A stretch of DNA of 52,580 nt from Nitrospirota bacterium (GTDB taxonomy: Bacteria; Nitrospirota; Leptospirillia; Leptospirillales; Leptospirillaceae), in assembly GCA_021801345.1 (NCBI GenBank), contig JAJYYA010000037.1, positions 1 to 52,580 on the forward strand. Direction: 5' to 3'. Made by a program: the position numbers and the translations under genes. Shown piece by piece: positions 33,539-42,824 of the stretch (position 1 is the stretch's first letter; each line of letters begins with the position of its first letter). The notes under the pieces are model-generated. The model made no database searches. It was given only the letters and a program-made list of their open reading frames with translations, and was not told where the DNA came from.

Positions 33539-34606
33539 TTACCGGGCCGACCCAAAGACCCGCATGATATCGTTGTAGAAAGCAAAGACCATCACCGTGA
33601 GAAGAAGAACAAATCCGAGTTGCATCGAAAGTTCCCGCACCCGGATCGAGGGCGGGCGTCTGAGAACCCCCTCCACCGCAAGAAAGAGGAGGTGGCCTCC
33701 GTCGAGGACGGGGATGGGAAGAAGATTCATGACTCCCAGCGTCACGCTCACGAACCCCATGAAGACAAGAAGGTTCGACAGACCCGACTTGGCCGCCTTG
33801 GCCGACATCTGGGCGATCAGGATCGGTCCTCCGAGATTTTTTGGAGAGACCTCTCCGGCCACCATCTTCCAAAGAGAGACGAGATTGATCGCGGCGATAT
33901 TATACGTCTTGATCATCGCCATCCCCAGCCCCTCCGAAAAACCGTAGCGCACCGTGGCGAAGCTTCCGGAGGGGCCGACGCCGATCTTTCCCTCGTTGAC
34001 CGGCTCCCCGAAGAGGTTCTTTCCCGCCTCCACTCGGGGGACAAGATGAAAGGAAAGCGGCTTTCCTCCCCGCAGAACATCGAGAGAGACAGGGACTCCT
34101 CCCTTGCGCTCGATCACGTGACGAAGATCGTCCCACCGGGAGATCGGCGCCCCATCGACGGCGGTAATCCGATCCCCCTTCAAAAGCCCTGCCGTCTGGG
34201 CAGGAGATCCCGCGAGAACCTGCCCCACCACCGCCTCCATGACCGGGAAGCCCCACCAGAAGACTGAAGAAAAAAGAAGAATCGCCAGGACAAAGTTCGC
34301 GATCGGCCCCGCCGCGGCAATAAGCATCCGCCGGGGCACGGAGAGAGCCCCGAAGGAGCGAGGCCGGTCTTCCGGCGCCACCTTTTCGGGATCGGTCTCC
34401 CCCAGCATCTTCACATAGCCGCCCAGGGGGATCCAGGCGAGCCGATACTCCGTCTCTCCCACTGTCTTCGAGTAGATCGGGGGACCGAACCCGATCGAAA
34501 ACTTTTCGATCTTGACCCCGAAGCGCTTGGCGACAAGGAAGTGTCCGAGCTCGTGGATCAGGATCAGGATGCCGATAACGACAATAAAGGAAATGATGGC
34601 ACTCAC
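33539..34606 (-). CDS. rseP: Site-2 zinc metalloprotease RseP
   Basis: Intramembrane protease acting on anti-sigma factors and signal-peptide remnants. The zinc motif HELGH is at residues 18-22 in the first membrane helix, a PDZ domain lies at about 115-200 (GSPAQTAGLLKGDRITAVDG), and the third ligand is in NLLPIPVLDGGHLLFL. Length is 355 residues with one clear PDZ domain, shorter than E. coli RseP. GTG start at 34606. Confidence 0.94.
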   Translation of the reverse strand: MSAIISFIVVIGILILIHELGHFLVAKRFGVKIEKFSIGFGPPIYSKTVGETEYRLAWIPLGGYVKMLGETDPEKVAPEDRPRSFGALSVPRRMLIAAAGPIANFVLAILLFSSVFWWGFPVMEAVVGQVLAGSPAQTAGLLKGDRITAVDGAPISRWDDLRHVIERKGGVPVSLDVLRGGKPLSFHLVPRVEAGKNLFGEPVNEGKIGVGPSGSFATVRYGFSEGLGMAMIKTYNIAAINLVSLWKMVAGEVSPKNLGGPILIAQMSAKAAKSGLSNLLVFMGFVSVTLGVMNLLPIPVLDGGHLLFLAVEGVLRRPPSIRVRELSMQLGFVLLLTVMVFAFYNDIMRVFGSAR

Positions 34607-34680
34607 GGAAAAAGCCTTTCTATCTGTCCCCCACGGCCCAAAGTCAATGCCGGACCGTCAGGGGCAAAAAGCATCACATG

Positions 34681-35886
34681 TCAGTTTCTGAAGGCAGATG
34701 CCGGGCGGGGGGTCTGCTCCTCGATGCGAAGGACTGCCTCCCGGGCGACGTCGGTCGCTTTGACCACCGCCTGCCTAATCTCTGCGAGAGAGCCCGGGAT
34801 CTCCCCCGGAGCCCGTATGAGCCCCTGCTCCCAGACATCGAAGATTTCTGTGAAGGAGATCTTCCCTGCGAGGAAGGCGGCCACCGCCACCTCGTTGGCC
34901 ATATTCAGGTAGAGCGCTCCCTGCCCGGGGCGGGAGATGGAGCGGGCCGCCTGCCGGATGGCGGGGAAGGTCTCGTGGTCCGGAGCAAAGAAGGTGAGCT
35001 GTCCCGTCTTGACAAGATCGAGAAAGGGGACCCCGATGGGAAGACGTTCCTCTCCGGAGAGGGCATAGGCGATGGGCCCCTTCATGTCGGGCACTCCCAT
35101 CTGGGCAAGAACCGAGGCATCCCTGAGCTCGACCATCGAGTGAATGATGCTCTGGCGGTGGACCACGACCTCGATGCGGTCGGCTGGAATGTCGAAAAGC
35201 CATCGCGCCTCGATCATTTCCAGTCCCTTATTGAGAAGTGTCGCCGAGTCGATGGTGATCTTGGGGCCCATCTTCCAGGTCGGATGGTTCAATGCCTCTT
35301 CCCGGGTCACCCGTTCGAGATCCTTGCGCTTCTTGCCAAAGAAGGGCCCGCCGCTGGCCGTAAGGAGGATGCGGCGGACATCGCTCCAGCGATGTCCAGC
35401 CATCGCCTGGTAGATCGCGCTGTGCTCAGAGTCGACCGGAACAAGACGGGCTCCGCGCTCGTTCACCCGGTCGATGACGGTCTGGCCCCCGACCACGAGG
35501 GTCTCCTTGTTGGCAAGCGCAACCGTGCGGCCAGGAAAGATTCCCTCCCAGGTGGGAGAGAGCCCCGCCTCGCCCACGATGGCCGAAAGAAGAACCTCGG
35601 CACTCTGAAGGGCCGCGACTTCACAGGCACCCTCTGTCCCTGCGACGACGCGGATCCCAGAACCGGCAAGCGAATCCGAGGCCCGGGCAAAAAGACTCTC
35701 GTCCACAGAAAGGATCTCCGGACGAAACTCCCTCGCCTGAAGAAGGGCCATGTCGATATTTTTTCCGCAGGCCAGACCCCGGACCCGAAAACGTCCCGGA
35801 TGGGAGCGGACGATATCGAGGGCCGAGCGCCCGATCGACCCGGTCGAGCCCAAAATAGAAAGGCCCGTGGTCTTTTCGTTTGACAT
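34681..35886 (-). CDS. dxr: 1-deoxy-D-xylulose 5-phosphate reductoisomerase
   Basis: Second step of the MEP pathway, NADPH-dependent. Seen: ILGSTGSIGRSALDIV nucleotide loop, ALANKETLVVGG, VDSEHSAIYQ metal-binding site, ASGGPFF and the catalytic segment MGPKITIDSATLLNKGLEMI. The start at 35886 (MSNEKTTG) is preferred because GGGAGGAG lies upstream; an in-frame start at 35919 would overlap cdsA. Length is 401 residues. The cdsA-dxr-rseP order is common in bacteria. Confidence 0.95.
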   Translation of the reverse strand: MSNEKTTGLSILGSTGSIGRSALDIVRSHPGRFRVRGLACGKNIDMALLQAREFRPEILSVDESLFARASDSLAGSGIRVVAGTEGACEVAALQSAEVLLSAIVGEAGLSPTWEGIFPGRTVALANKETLVVGGQTVIDRVNERGARLVPVDSEHSAIYQAMAGHRWSDVRRILLTASGGPFFGKKRKDLERVTREEALNHPTWKMGPKITIDSATLLNKGLEMIEARWLFDIPADRIEVVVHRQSIIHSMVELRDASVLAQMGVPDMKGPIAYALSGEERLPIGVPFLDLVKTGQLTFFAPDHETFPAIRQAARSISRPGQGALYLNMANEVAVAAFLAGKISFTEIFDVWEQGLIRAPGEIPGSLAEIRQAVVKATDVAREAVLRIEEQTPRPASAFRN

Positions 35887-35911
35887 CCGGTGTCTCCTCC
35901 CGACCAGAAGG

Positions 35912-36745
35912 TCAGACAATCACGGGGGAGCTGAGCCCCACATAAAAAATCAGAAAGGCATAAAGAACAGGGGCGTTAAAGAGCAGACTGTCCACCTTGT
36001 CGAGCATCCCTCCGTGACCGGGAAGAAAGTGGCCCGAATCCTTCACCTGGGCCTGGCGTTTGAAGGCCGATTCGACAAGGTCTCCCAGCTGGCCCGTCAC
36101 AGAAAGGACCAGTCCCAGACAGAGCATCTCGACCCGGGTGGTGTGGCCGGGGAGCCACGGAGCGGCCCAGACACTTGCCATAATGCCGACAAGAGCCCCT
36201 CCGACCGCCCCTTCCCACGTCTTCTTGGGAGAGATACGGGGCGCCATGCTGTGCCGGCCAAAGGCCTTTCCCACAAAGTATCCGCCGGCATCCACGATCC
36301 AGGTCATCGCCAGGAGGTAGAGGATCCATCTCGCCCCTCCCGGGATCCCCCGGATCAAAAGGAGGGTTCCCAGCAGGAAGGGCACGTAGACAATCCCCAG
36401 CCAGACCACCGGGATATGGACCATGCGGGAGATCCCCCCCGAAAGGAGCGTCCCCCCCAGAACGGTCAGAAAAAGGAGTGCGACGACCGCCTCAAGGGTT
36501 TCCGGGGGAACCGCCCCGGTACTCTTGAGATAGATCACGTAGAGAAAGCCGGCTCCGGCGGTGAGGCCGAGCCAGGTCCCGCTGTCGAAGGGGATCCCCG
36601 GAAAAAGCCGGTAGAACTCGTACTGGGCAAGAAGGACAAGGATCGAGAGCACCAGAAAGAAATGCAGGGGCTGGGCCCACAGGACAAGTGCCGCGATAAG
36701 GGGGATCGCGATCGCCGCAACGACGAGACGGCGGAGGAGCTCCAT
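35912..36745 (-). CDS. cdsA: Phosphatidate cytidylyltransferase
   Basis: Makes CDP-diacylglycerol in the inner membrane. About seven or eight hydrophobic helices are followed by the family signature SAFKRQAQVKDSGHFLPGHG and the Asp pair in GMLDKVDSLLFNAP. Length is 277 residues. The start overlaps the uppS stop by one base (TGATG). It works downstream of PlsX-derived phosphatidic acid. Confidence 0.94.
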   Translation of the reverse strand: MELLRRLVVAAIAIPLIAALVLWAQPLHFFLVLSILVLLAQYEFYRLFPGIPFDSGTWLGLTAGAGFLYVIYLKSTGAVPPETLEAVVALLFLTVLGGTLLSGGISRMVHIPVVWLGIVYVPFLLGTLLLIRGIPGGARWILYLLAMTWIVDAGGYFVGKAFGRHSMAPRISPKKTWEGAVGGALVGIMASVWAAPWLPGHTTRVEMLCLGLVLSVTGQLGDLVESAFKRQAQVKDSGHFLPGHGGMLDKVDSLLFNAPVLYAFLIFYVGLSSPVIV

Positions 36746-37542
36746 CAGGTCTTCCCCGTCTCTTGTCCCGTTTCCCGGGAGAGAGTCTCTCCCGTTCCTT
36801 CCGCCCCGAAGCGTCGCTGGCGGTCCTGATAGTCCATGAGGGCCCTCTTGAGATTCTCTTCCCCGAAGTCGGGCCAGAGGACCGGATCAAAGTATAGCTC
36901 TGTATAGGCGAGCTGCCAGAGAAGAAAGTTGCTGATGCGGTGCTCGCCGCTCGTCCGAACAAGAAGGTCGGGAGGGGGGGTCCCGGCGGTATCGAGATAG
37001 CCGTCGAATAGCTCCTCCGTCAACTCCTCCGGAGCTTTGCGCCCGGCCGCAACGTCCGATGCGAACCTTTTTGCGGCCCCGAGGATCTCCTCCCGGCCGG
37101 AGTAGGAAAGAGCCAGAACGAGATCCATGGCCCCTCCCTCCCGAGTGCTTTGCTCGACCGCCTCAATTTTCCGAAGAACTGACTGCGGCAAGCGAGAGCG
37201 GTTCCCGATCGTGCGAAATCGGATCGCTTTCTCCCGCATCAGGGCCTCCTCCCCATCGAGGTAGTCCTCGAGAAGGGCCATGAGGGCATCCACTTCCAAA
37301 CGGGATCTTTTCCAATTTTCCCACGAGAACGCATAGAGGGTCAAATAACGCAGTCCCCAGGCCCGGCAGGCCGAGACCGTGCGGCGCACCGCCTGCGCTC
37401 CCTGCCTGTGGCCGGCAACCCGGGGAAGAAGGCGCTTTTTTGCCCAACGGCCATTCCCGTCCATGATGACCGCCAGATGGGCCGGGGGCTTCACGAGCCA
37501 GGACGGTCTCTCCTCGGAAAAACGCTCGCCCGATTGGCTCAT
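36745..37542 (-). CDS. uppS: Undecaprenyl diphosphate synthase
   Basis: cis-Prenyltransferase that makes the lipid carrier for peptidoglycan and O-antigen. The catalytic Asp28 is in VIMDGNGRWAKKRLLPRVAG, with GHRQGAQAVRR, YAFSWENWKR and RTSGEHRISNFLLWQLAYTE after it. Length is 265 residues, slightly extended at both ends. It is coupled to cdsA downstream and overlaps the propeller-like gene upstream by four bases. Confidence 0.95.
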   Translation of the reverse strand: MSQSGERFSEERPSWLVKPPAHLAVIMDGNGRWAKKRLLPRVAGHRQGAQAVRRTVSACRAWGLRYLTLYAFSWENWKRSRLEVDALMALLEDYLDGEEALMREKAIRFRTIGNRSRLPQSVLRKIEAVEQSTREGGAMDLVLALSYSGREEILGAAKRFASDVAAGRKAPEELTEELFDGYLDTAGTPPPDLLVRTSGEHRISNFLLWQLAYTELYFDPVLWPDFGEENLKRALMDYQDRQRRFGAEGTGETLSRETGQETGKT

Positions 37543-39506
37543 CGTCCTCCCCGGACCCCTTCGGGACGATTGAGAAGAGACGGGGAACCCGACCCGCTGC
37601 CCAGGGCTCTGGTCACCTCCTTGGGAAGGGCAAAGAAGAGCACCGAGCCCTCCTTCACGATCAGGTTCTGGATGTTCATGAAGTTGAAGACCGGCTCCGT
37701 CCCCACCTCCAGAAGCGTCTGGCCGGTCTTCCGGTCAGAGACGAGAGCGATATCCCGAATGAAGTTCTTGACCCGGGTCAGCTCTCCCAGAAGGACCCAA
37801 TTGACCCCCGTCCAGCGATAGAAGTAGACCTGGCCGTACTGGAACCCCTGGAAGTTTCCGAACCCCGAAGACATGGGGATGTTCTTGTAGACCACTGCCA
37901 CAGGCCGGCCAGGATCTTTGGCCGAAGTCAAAAGAAGGATGCGCCCCTTGACCCTGACGCTCCGCGACTGCACGGGAAGAAGGGCGTGGGGGCGGCCGAA
38001 GACGAAGTGGTTGGAGTATCCTCCGAGGAAGATCGGACTTTTGAACCGCAGGTCCCCCCGACTGTCGTAGTACTCGAGATGGTTGTCGGAGGCCACCTTC
38101 AGGAAGGCCTCCTGTGTTCCCGTCTTGACGGGAAGCGTGCCGAGGAGGGTGATCACCCCGGGCCAGGGCACGGCCGCCCCCTTCTCAAAATGGTCAAGCT
38201 TCCACCGGAGAAAATGAATGTGTCCGAGGAAGGCCTTGTTCACCCCCATCCTCTGGGCGATCAGCCGGGACTTTCCATCGGGGAACCGAACGATCCGGAT
38301 GTACCAGGGAAGGTGCTTGGCGATCCGGCGAAAGGTCTTGCCGTCGTAGTCGAGGACATAGGAGTCGGGCGATCCCCCCACGATATTGGTCACCGCGATC
38401 TGCTCCTCCCCCGGATGGTCCGGAGAGGGGGGAATGACCGGACCGACCGAAAGAAAGACGTGCCGGTTCATCGGAACCCGGGCATCGGACTCCCGATAGT
38501 GGGTCCGGATCCGATTTTGTCCGATGGAGCCGACAATAATTCGCCGGCCGTCGGAGAGGACGGTGACTGGATCCGCCCCTGGAATCAGGCGGCCCTCCCC
38601 CAGAAAGAAGGGAATCAGAGGGATCCGGACAACCCGGGTCGGAACGGAGAGGGGCGGAAGCTTGGCAGCATGCATGTTGGCCGAAGCCTCTCCAAGAAGG
38701 GATCCCGACCCGAGAGTCCCCGAAAGGGGGTGAACGCCGGCAAGAACCGTATGAAGAGCAAAGGCCTTCTGTCCAGTGATTGCCCCATCGACCTCAAGGT
38801 CGAGAATGACCTTGTCTCCCAGAAGGGTCGTGTCCACGAGGATCAGGCCCTGGGCCGAAAGGTTTTTGGCCAGGGCCACCCGGTAGGCCGGATCCGAAAG
38901 GGAGCCTTTTCCCATCTTGCGCATGGCAAGGTCGACGCGAAAGGGGTCAACGACGGTAAATCGCCTGGACTTTTCGAGCGCCCGGGTCAGGTGGCTCATG
39001 ACGGCAAGATCGGAATACCGGGAGGAGGGTACGAGGGCCACCCGGACGAGGGAGGCCGGGAGACGATATCCGTCCCCCTCTTTCACCCTTCCCCCTCCCC
39101 GGAAGATTCCCGTCGCGCTCCGGGAGGCCACAGAGCGTATCTCGACCCACCCCACCCGCACCTCCCTGTGTCCGATGACAAGGCCGGTGTAGAAGTCATG
39201 AAAGGGGGGCCCCGGCCGATAGATCATGACCATGGCGCCCGGGTAGAACCCGGCGTCCTCCCCGTGGTCGAGGGTCAGCCGCCCTCCTGCGCCGACCGAG
39301 ACCACATGGCCTCCCACCGGAGGATAGAAGGTCTCGAGAATGTTGACCACGTCCCGGGCTTCGGCAACGGTCCCGGAACTTTTTTGGGGGGGCGAGGGAG
39401 GCGAGGCCGGCAGGGCCCGGCCATTGGCTGGAAAAAGAAGAAGAAGCAAAAAGGCGCAAAGGAGCCTCCAGGGAGATCTCCCCTTCTCCCCCGATTGTCC
39501 TGGCAC
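37539..39506 (-). CDS. Secreted FG-GAP/beta-propeller-like protein with FlgT/TolB-like N-terminus
   Basis: I recognise parts only. After a signal sequence (WRLLCAFLLLLLFPANGRAL) there is a segment TLDHGEDAGFYPGAMVMIYR resembling the C-terminal SH3-like domain of FlgT. Next is an ABC/TolB-like region (MSHLTRALEKSRRFTVVDPF). The last ~350 residues contain repeats of the EQIAVTNIVGGSPDSYVLDY type, reminiscent of FG-GAP/VCBS propellers. The start at GTG 39506 (GGGAGC upstream) gives about 655 residues; TTG at 39530 overlaps the fhs stop and is an alternative. It sits between fhs and uppS with overlapping stop and start, so it is co-expressed with cell-envelope lipid genes. Likely periplasmic or outer-membrane associated. 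Confidence 0.68.
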   Translation of the reverse strand: MPGQSGEKGRSPWRLLCAFLLLLLFPANGRALPASPPSPPQKSSGTVAEARDVVNILETFYPPVGGHVVSVGAGGRLTLDHGEDAGFYPGAMVMIYRPGPPFHDFYTGLVIGHREVRVGWVEIRSVASRSATGIFRGGGRVKEGDGYRLPASLVRVALVPSSRYSDLAVMSHLTRALEKSRRFTVVDPFRVDLAMRKMGKGSLSDPAYRVALAKNLSAQGLILVDTTLLGDKVILDLEVDGAITGQKAFALHTVLAGVHPLSGTLGSGSLLGEASANMHAAKLPPLSVPTRVVRIPLIPFFLGEGRLIPGADPVTVLSDGRRIIVGSIGQNRIRTHYRESDARVPMNRHVFLSVGPVIPPSPDHPGEEQIAVTNIVGGSPDSYVLDYDGKTFRRIAKHLPWYIRIVRFPDGKSRLIAQRMGVNKAFLGHIHFLRWKLDHFEKGAAVPWPGVITLLGTLPVKTGTQEAFLKVASDNHLEYYDSRGDLRFKSPIFLGGYSNHFVFGRPHALLPVQSRSVRVKGRILLLTSAKDPGRPVAVVYKNIPMSSGFGNFQGFQYGQVYFYRWTGVNWVLLGELTRVKNFIRDIALVSDRKTGQTLLEVGTEPVFNFMNIQNLIVKEGSVLFFALPKEVTRALGSGSGSPSLLNRPEGVRGGR

Positions 39507-39526
39507 GAATGCTCCCAAAATCTGCT

Positions 39527-41206
39527 TCAAAGGATCCCCGCGATCTCGCCCTCGGCCGTAAGGCCGATACGGGCAAAGGCCGGGTCGGATGGTAGACCCG
39601 GCATGGTTTGCGTCTCTCCGGCAATCGCCAGAACAAAACCTGCCCCCGAGAGCACCCTCAGTTCGCGCACGGGAAAGGCAAAGCCTTCGGGGGCATTTTT
39701 CAGGGAAGGGTCGTGGGAGAGGGAGGCCCAAGTCTTGGCGATGCAGACAGGGAACTTCGCCGCATCGGTCGTCCCGATCCTGGCAAGCTCCGCCTTCGCG
39801 CCATCGGACCAGACCACCGACCCCGCCCCATAAATCCGGGTCGCGATCGTCTCGACCTTCTCCAGAATCGGCATTTCCAGAGGATAGAGCGGACGGTAGT
39901 CGGCCTTCTCCCCCGTTGCGGCGTCGTGGACGGCACTGGCCAAAGCCCGGGCTCCCTCCCCGCCATCGCGAAAGTGGGTCGAAACCACAGCATCCCTGGC
40001 CCCGGCCCTTACTGCGGCCTCCCGGATCGCCCGGACCTCTGCATCGCTGTCCCCCTCACCGCTGTTGATGGCGACCACGACCGGTACCCCGAACTGCCGA
40101 AGGATGCCCACGTGGCGGATCATGTTGGGCAGTCCGGCCTCGAGCGCCGGAAGGTTGGGACGGCCGAGCTCCGCGGGCAGGGCTCGTCCCTGGCGCACAT
40201 CCCCCACGCCTCCGTGCATGCGAAGGCCCCGAGCCGTGACGACCAGAACGGCCACGTCCGGCCCGCGACCCAGGACCCGGCACTTGATGTCAAAAAACTT
40301 TTCCCCGCCGAGATCGGAGCCAAATCCGGCCTCGGTCACCACGTAATCGGCGGTGGCAAGGGCGACCCGGTCTCCCAAAACCGAGCTGTTGCCGTGGGCG
40401 ATATTGGCGAAGGGGGAGCCGTGGACGATCGCCGGGGTGCCCTCGCAGGTCTGCATGAGGTTCGGCCAGAGCGCCTCGCGAAGGAGAGCCGTCATGGCTC
40501 CGTCGACCCGAAGGTCTGCGGCGGTGAGGGGCTTGCCCTCGCGGGTCCTGCCGAAGGTCACGGAGGAGATCCTTCGGGCGAGGTCTTCCCATGAGACGGA
40601 GAGAGCCAGAATCGCCATGATCTCGCTTGCGACGGCGATCTCGAACCGGCTCTCGCGGGGGATGCCGAAGCCGGGTCCCCCGAGCCCCACCACGACCCGG
40701 CGAAGCGACCGGTCGTTTAAGTCGACCACCCGGCCCCACGAAACGGCGAGCGGATCGATTCCCAGGGGATTGCCGTGGTGGAGGGAGTTGTCGATCGCCG
40801 CGGCAAGAAGATTATGGGCCGCCGCCACGGCATGAATGTCTCCCGTCAGATGAAGGTTCAGGACGGACGAAGGCTCGACCGTCGAGCGCCCCCCTCCCGC
40901 GCCGCCCCCCTTGATTCCGAAGACAGGTCCCATCGACGGCTGACGGAGGGTCACAACCGAGCGAAGCCCCAGGCGGGCGAACCCCATGGCAAGGCCGATC
41001 GAGGTCGTCGTCTTTCCTTCCCCGGCCGGGGTCGGAGTCATTCCGGAGACGAGGATATACCGGGCCTTTCTTTTGTCCTCCTCCCCGACAAATCGGGGAT
41101 CGATCTTTCCCCGACCCGGACCGTAGGGATGAAAGGCCCCTTCTGGAACGCCCATCTCCCGGGCGATCCCGGAAAGATCTCTCAATTTCTGACCGTTGTC
41201 GGACAC
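39527..41206 (-). CDS. fhs: Formate-tetrahydrofolate ligase
   Basis: ATP-dependent formation of 10-formyl-THF. The P-loop TPTPAGEGKTTTSIGLAMG lies near residue 65, followed by QPSMGPVFGIKGGGAGGG, LTGDIHAVAAAHNLLAAAID, EGTPAIVHGSPFANIAHGNS and TEAGFGSDLGGEKFFDIKC. The start at GTG 41206 (GGGGGAG upstream) gives 559 residues, the family length; the frame is open further to 41398 but that part is not family-like. It can supply formyl groups to PurN. A 20-base gap or less separates it from the propeller-like gene. Confidence 0.94.
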   Translation of the reverse strand: MSDNGQKLRDLSGIAREMGVPEGAFHPYGPGRGKIDPRFVGEEDKRKARYILVSGMTPTPAGEGKTTTSIGLAMGFARLGLRSVVTLRQPSMGPVFGIKGGGAGGGRSTVEPSSVLNLHLTGDIHAVAAAHNLLAAAIDNSLHHGNPLGIDPLAVSWGRVVDLNDRSLRRVVVGLGGPGFGIPRESRFEIAVASEIMAILALSVSWEDLARRISSVTFGRTREGKPLTAADLRVDGAMTALLREALWPNLMQTCEGTPAIVHGSPFANIAHGNSSVLGDRVALATADYVVTEAGFGSDLGGEKFFDIKCRVLGRGPDVAVLVVTARGLRMHGGVGDVRQGRALPAELGRPNLPALEAGLPNMIRHVGILRQFGVPVVVAINSGEGDSDAEVRAIREAAVRAGARDAVVSTHFRDGGEGARALASAVHDAATGEKADYRPLYPLEMPILEKVETIATRIYGAGSVVWSDGAKAELARIGTTDAAKFPVCIAKTWASLSHDPSLKNAPEGFAFPVRELRVLSGAGFVLAIAGETQTMPGLPSDPAFARIGLTAEGEIAGIL

Positions 41207-41568
41207 CGAAGACCGCTCCCCCGAATCGGCATCCCCCGAATTGACGGACTGCCGAAACCTCTGAAAATTAAAAAACCGCTCGCAGACATCAGGGTAGGAT
41301 ATCGCAACCCCGCCGGACCGTTCAAGCGACTTCGGCCCCCGCCAAAGACAGACGCTCACTCTCCGGGGGAGTTTTCCGACCCCTTGAATTTCATCCATGG
41401 AAACACTTTATGCCAGTGATGCCGACACCTTATAGACAATGGGCCAAGAGAGGTCACTGAGCCGTTCGGAAGGGAATCGAAGCAAGATCCGATCCATCAT
41501 GATCCGGGGACCCTCAGAAAGAGGGGGCACGGATGGACCCTCGGAAGGAAACAGCCTAACCATTTCTC

Positions 41569-41596
41569 ATCATAGCATATTTTAACAAAATAACAA
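41569..41596 (-). promoter_or_regulatory. Candidate promoter upstream of fhs
   Basis: On the minus strand TTGTTA (41591-41596) and TATGAT (41569-41574) are 16 bases apart in a short AT-rich patch. Transcription would begin near 41562, giving a leader of about 355 bases before fhs. The 430-base gap 41207-41636 otherwise holds no gene; I looked for ZTP and THF riboswitch cores and saw none. Confidence 0.5.
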
Positions 41597-41636
41597 AATA
41601 GTGTCTGCGTTTTGCCCGCGATCTCAAGGCGAGGAA

Positions 41637-41957
41637 TCAGTGTTTCGGAGCCTCCTCTTTTTTCGACATCGAGTCGATCTTGCCTCCAACCCAGTTCCCC
41701 GCATTCTTGATTGCCCGGGCTGTCCCGTCGACCGCCCGCTTGACCTTCTGATGGAAATCGTCACTTTTGAGATAGTTCCCCGTTTTTTTCGCCGCATGGT
41801 CCAGAGAATGCTCGACGGACTTTCCGACATCTTCGACTTTTTGGGACAGATCGTCCGCCCCGAAGGCCTCCCGGGAGACTCCCTGAAAGAGGATCCCCGC
41901 CAAAAGCAGCGCAAAAAGAGTCCCGGCAAATATCCGATTTCTTCTAGACGTCTCCAT
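41637..41957 (-). CDS. Small secreted helical protein of unknown function
   Basis: Not recognised. From the ATG at 41957 (GGGAGG upstream) it has a signal peptide (RIFAGTLFALLLAGILFQG, cleavage near REAFG-A), then ~75 residues of charged amphipathic helix (LSQKVEDVGKSVEHSLDHAA). The pattern of Asp/Lys-rich helices resembles small periplasmic stress proteins, but no family can be named. It lies between tatC and fhs on the same strand. Confidence 0.65.
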   Translation of the reverse strand: METSRRNRIFAGTLFALLLAGILFQGVSREAFGADDLSQKVEDVGKSVEHSLDHAAKKTGNYLKSDDFHQKVKRAVDGTARAIKNAGNWVGGKIDSMSKKEEAPKH

Positions 41958-42028
41958 TTTGCAATCCTCCCGACCTCTTTTGTGATTTTCCCACCGGTCG
42001 CCCATTCGCGTGTCGTTCAGCCCCGGCC

Positions 42029-42808
42029 TTATCCCTCCGGAAACGGCTCCGAGGAGCCTCCTCCGGACTCCTCCTCCCGAGCCTCTCGCGCGAGATGTTT
42101 TTTTCTGCGCCTCTCCCCCCAGGCCGCCATCAGGATCCCCCCCTCATAGAGCAGCAAGAGGGGCACGAACATGATCATCATGTTCAGAAAGTCCTGGGTC
42201 GGAGAAAGGATCGAGGCCAGGACGGCGTTGGCCACGACCGCCCCGCGCCGGTGCGCCCGGAAGAAGGCGGAGGAGACGATTCCTCTTTCCGCAAGGAATC
42301 CCATGACGACAGGAAGCTCGAAAATGAGACCGAAGACGAAGAGAAAGCGTGTTTCAAAAGAGATCGTCCGGTCCACCGACATGAAGGCCCTGAGGCCCTC
42401 CCCAAGACCGAAGTGTACGAGAAAGGAGAGTGCCGTCGGCAGTGCGACGAAAAAGGAGAAGGAAACCCCTGCGATAAAAAAGAGCGTGCCGCCTCCGACC
42501 CAAAGAAGGAGAGAGCGACGCTCGGACTTGTAGAGGCCGGGGGCGATGAAGGACCAGATCTCGTAGAGAAAGCCCGGGAATGCCAGGACAAGTCCGCCGG
42601 TAAAGGCGGTCTTGAGCGTGACCCAGAAGGCCTCTGTGGGAGTGGTAAAGACCAGGGGCGTTCCGGTCACCTTCCCGAGAAAGGCGACCGCCTTCTCGGA
42701 GAAGGGGAAGCTCAGACAGAAGCCTGCCGCAAGCCAGACAAGCATGCGGAGGATCCGCCGCCGGAGCTCGACGAGGTGGATCATGAATGGAAGGGGCTGT
42801 TCGACCAA
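42029..42808 (-). CDS. tatC: Sec-independent translocase subunit TatC
   Basis: Receptor subunit of the twin-arginine pathway. The N-terminal PFMIHLVELRRRILRMLVW is a variant of the TatC signature (usually HLxELRxR). Six membrane helices follow, with FLYEIWSFIAPGLYKSERR and SPTQDFLNMMIMFVPLLLLY as further family landmarks. The start is uncertain: TTG at 42808 places about eight residues before the signature and has GGAGAG upstream, whereas a longer frame to 42937 only reads through tatB. Length is about 259 residues. It directly follows tatB. Confidence 0.92.
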   Translation of the reverse strand: MVEQPLPFMIHLVELRRRILRMLVWLAAGFCLSFPFSEKAVAFLGKVTGTPLVFTTPTEAFWVTLKTAFTGGLVLAFPGFLYEIWSFIAPGLYKSERRSLLLWVGGGTLFFIAGVSFSFFVALPTALSFLVHFGLGEGLRAFMSVDRTISFETRFLFVFGLIFELPVVMGFLAERGIVSSAFFRAHRRGAVVANAVLASILSPTQDFLNMMIMFVPLLLLYEGGILMAAWGERRRKKHLAREAREEESGGGSSEPFPEG

Positions 42809-42824
42809 GCGAGTCGACTCTCTC

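Noticed and set aside
39507-39731. N-terminal extension of the propeller-like protein
   Set aside because: Arg/Gly/Pro-rich and reads through the fhs 3' end; the signal peptide starts after GTG 39506.
41207-41562. ZTP or THF riboswitch before fhs
   Set aside because: The conserved core sequences of either class were not found by eye.
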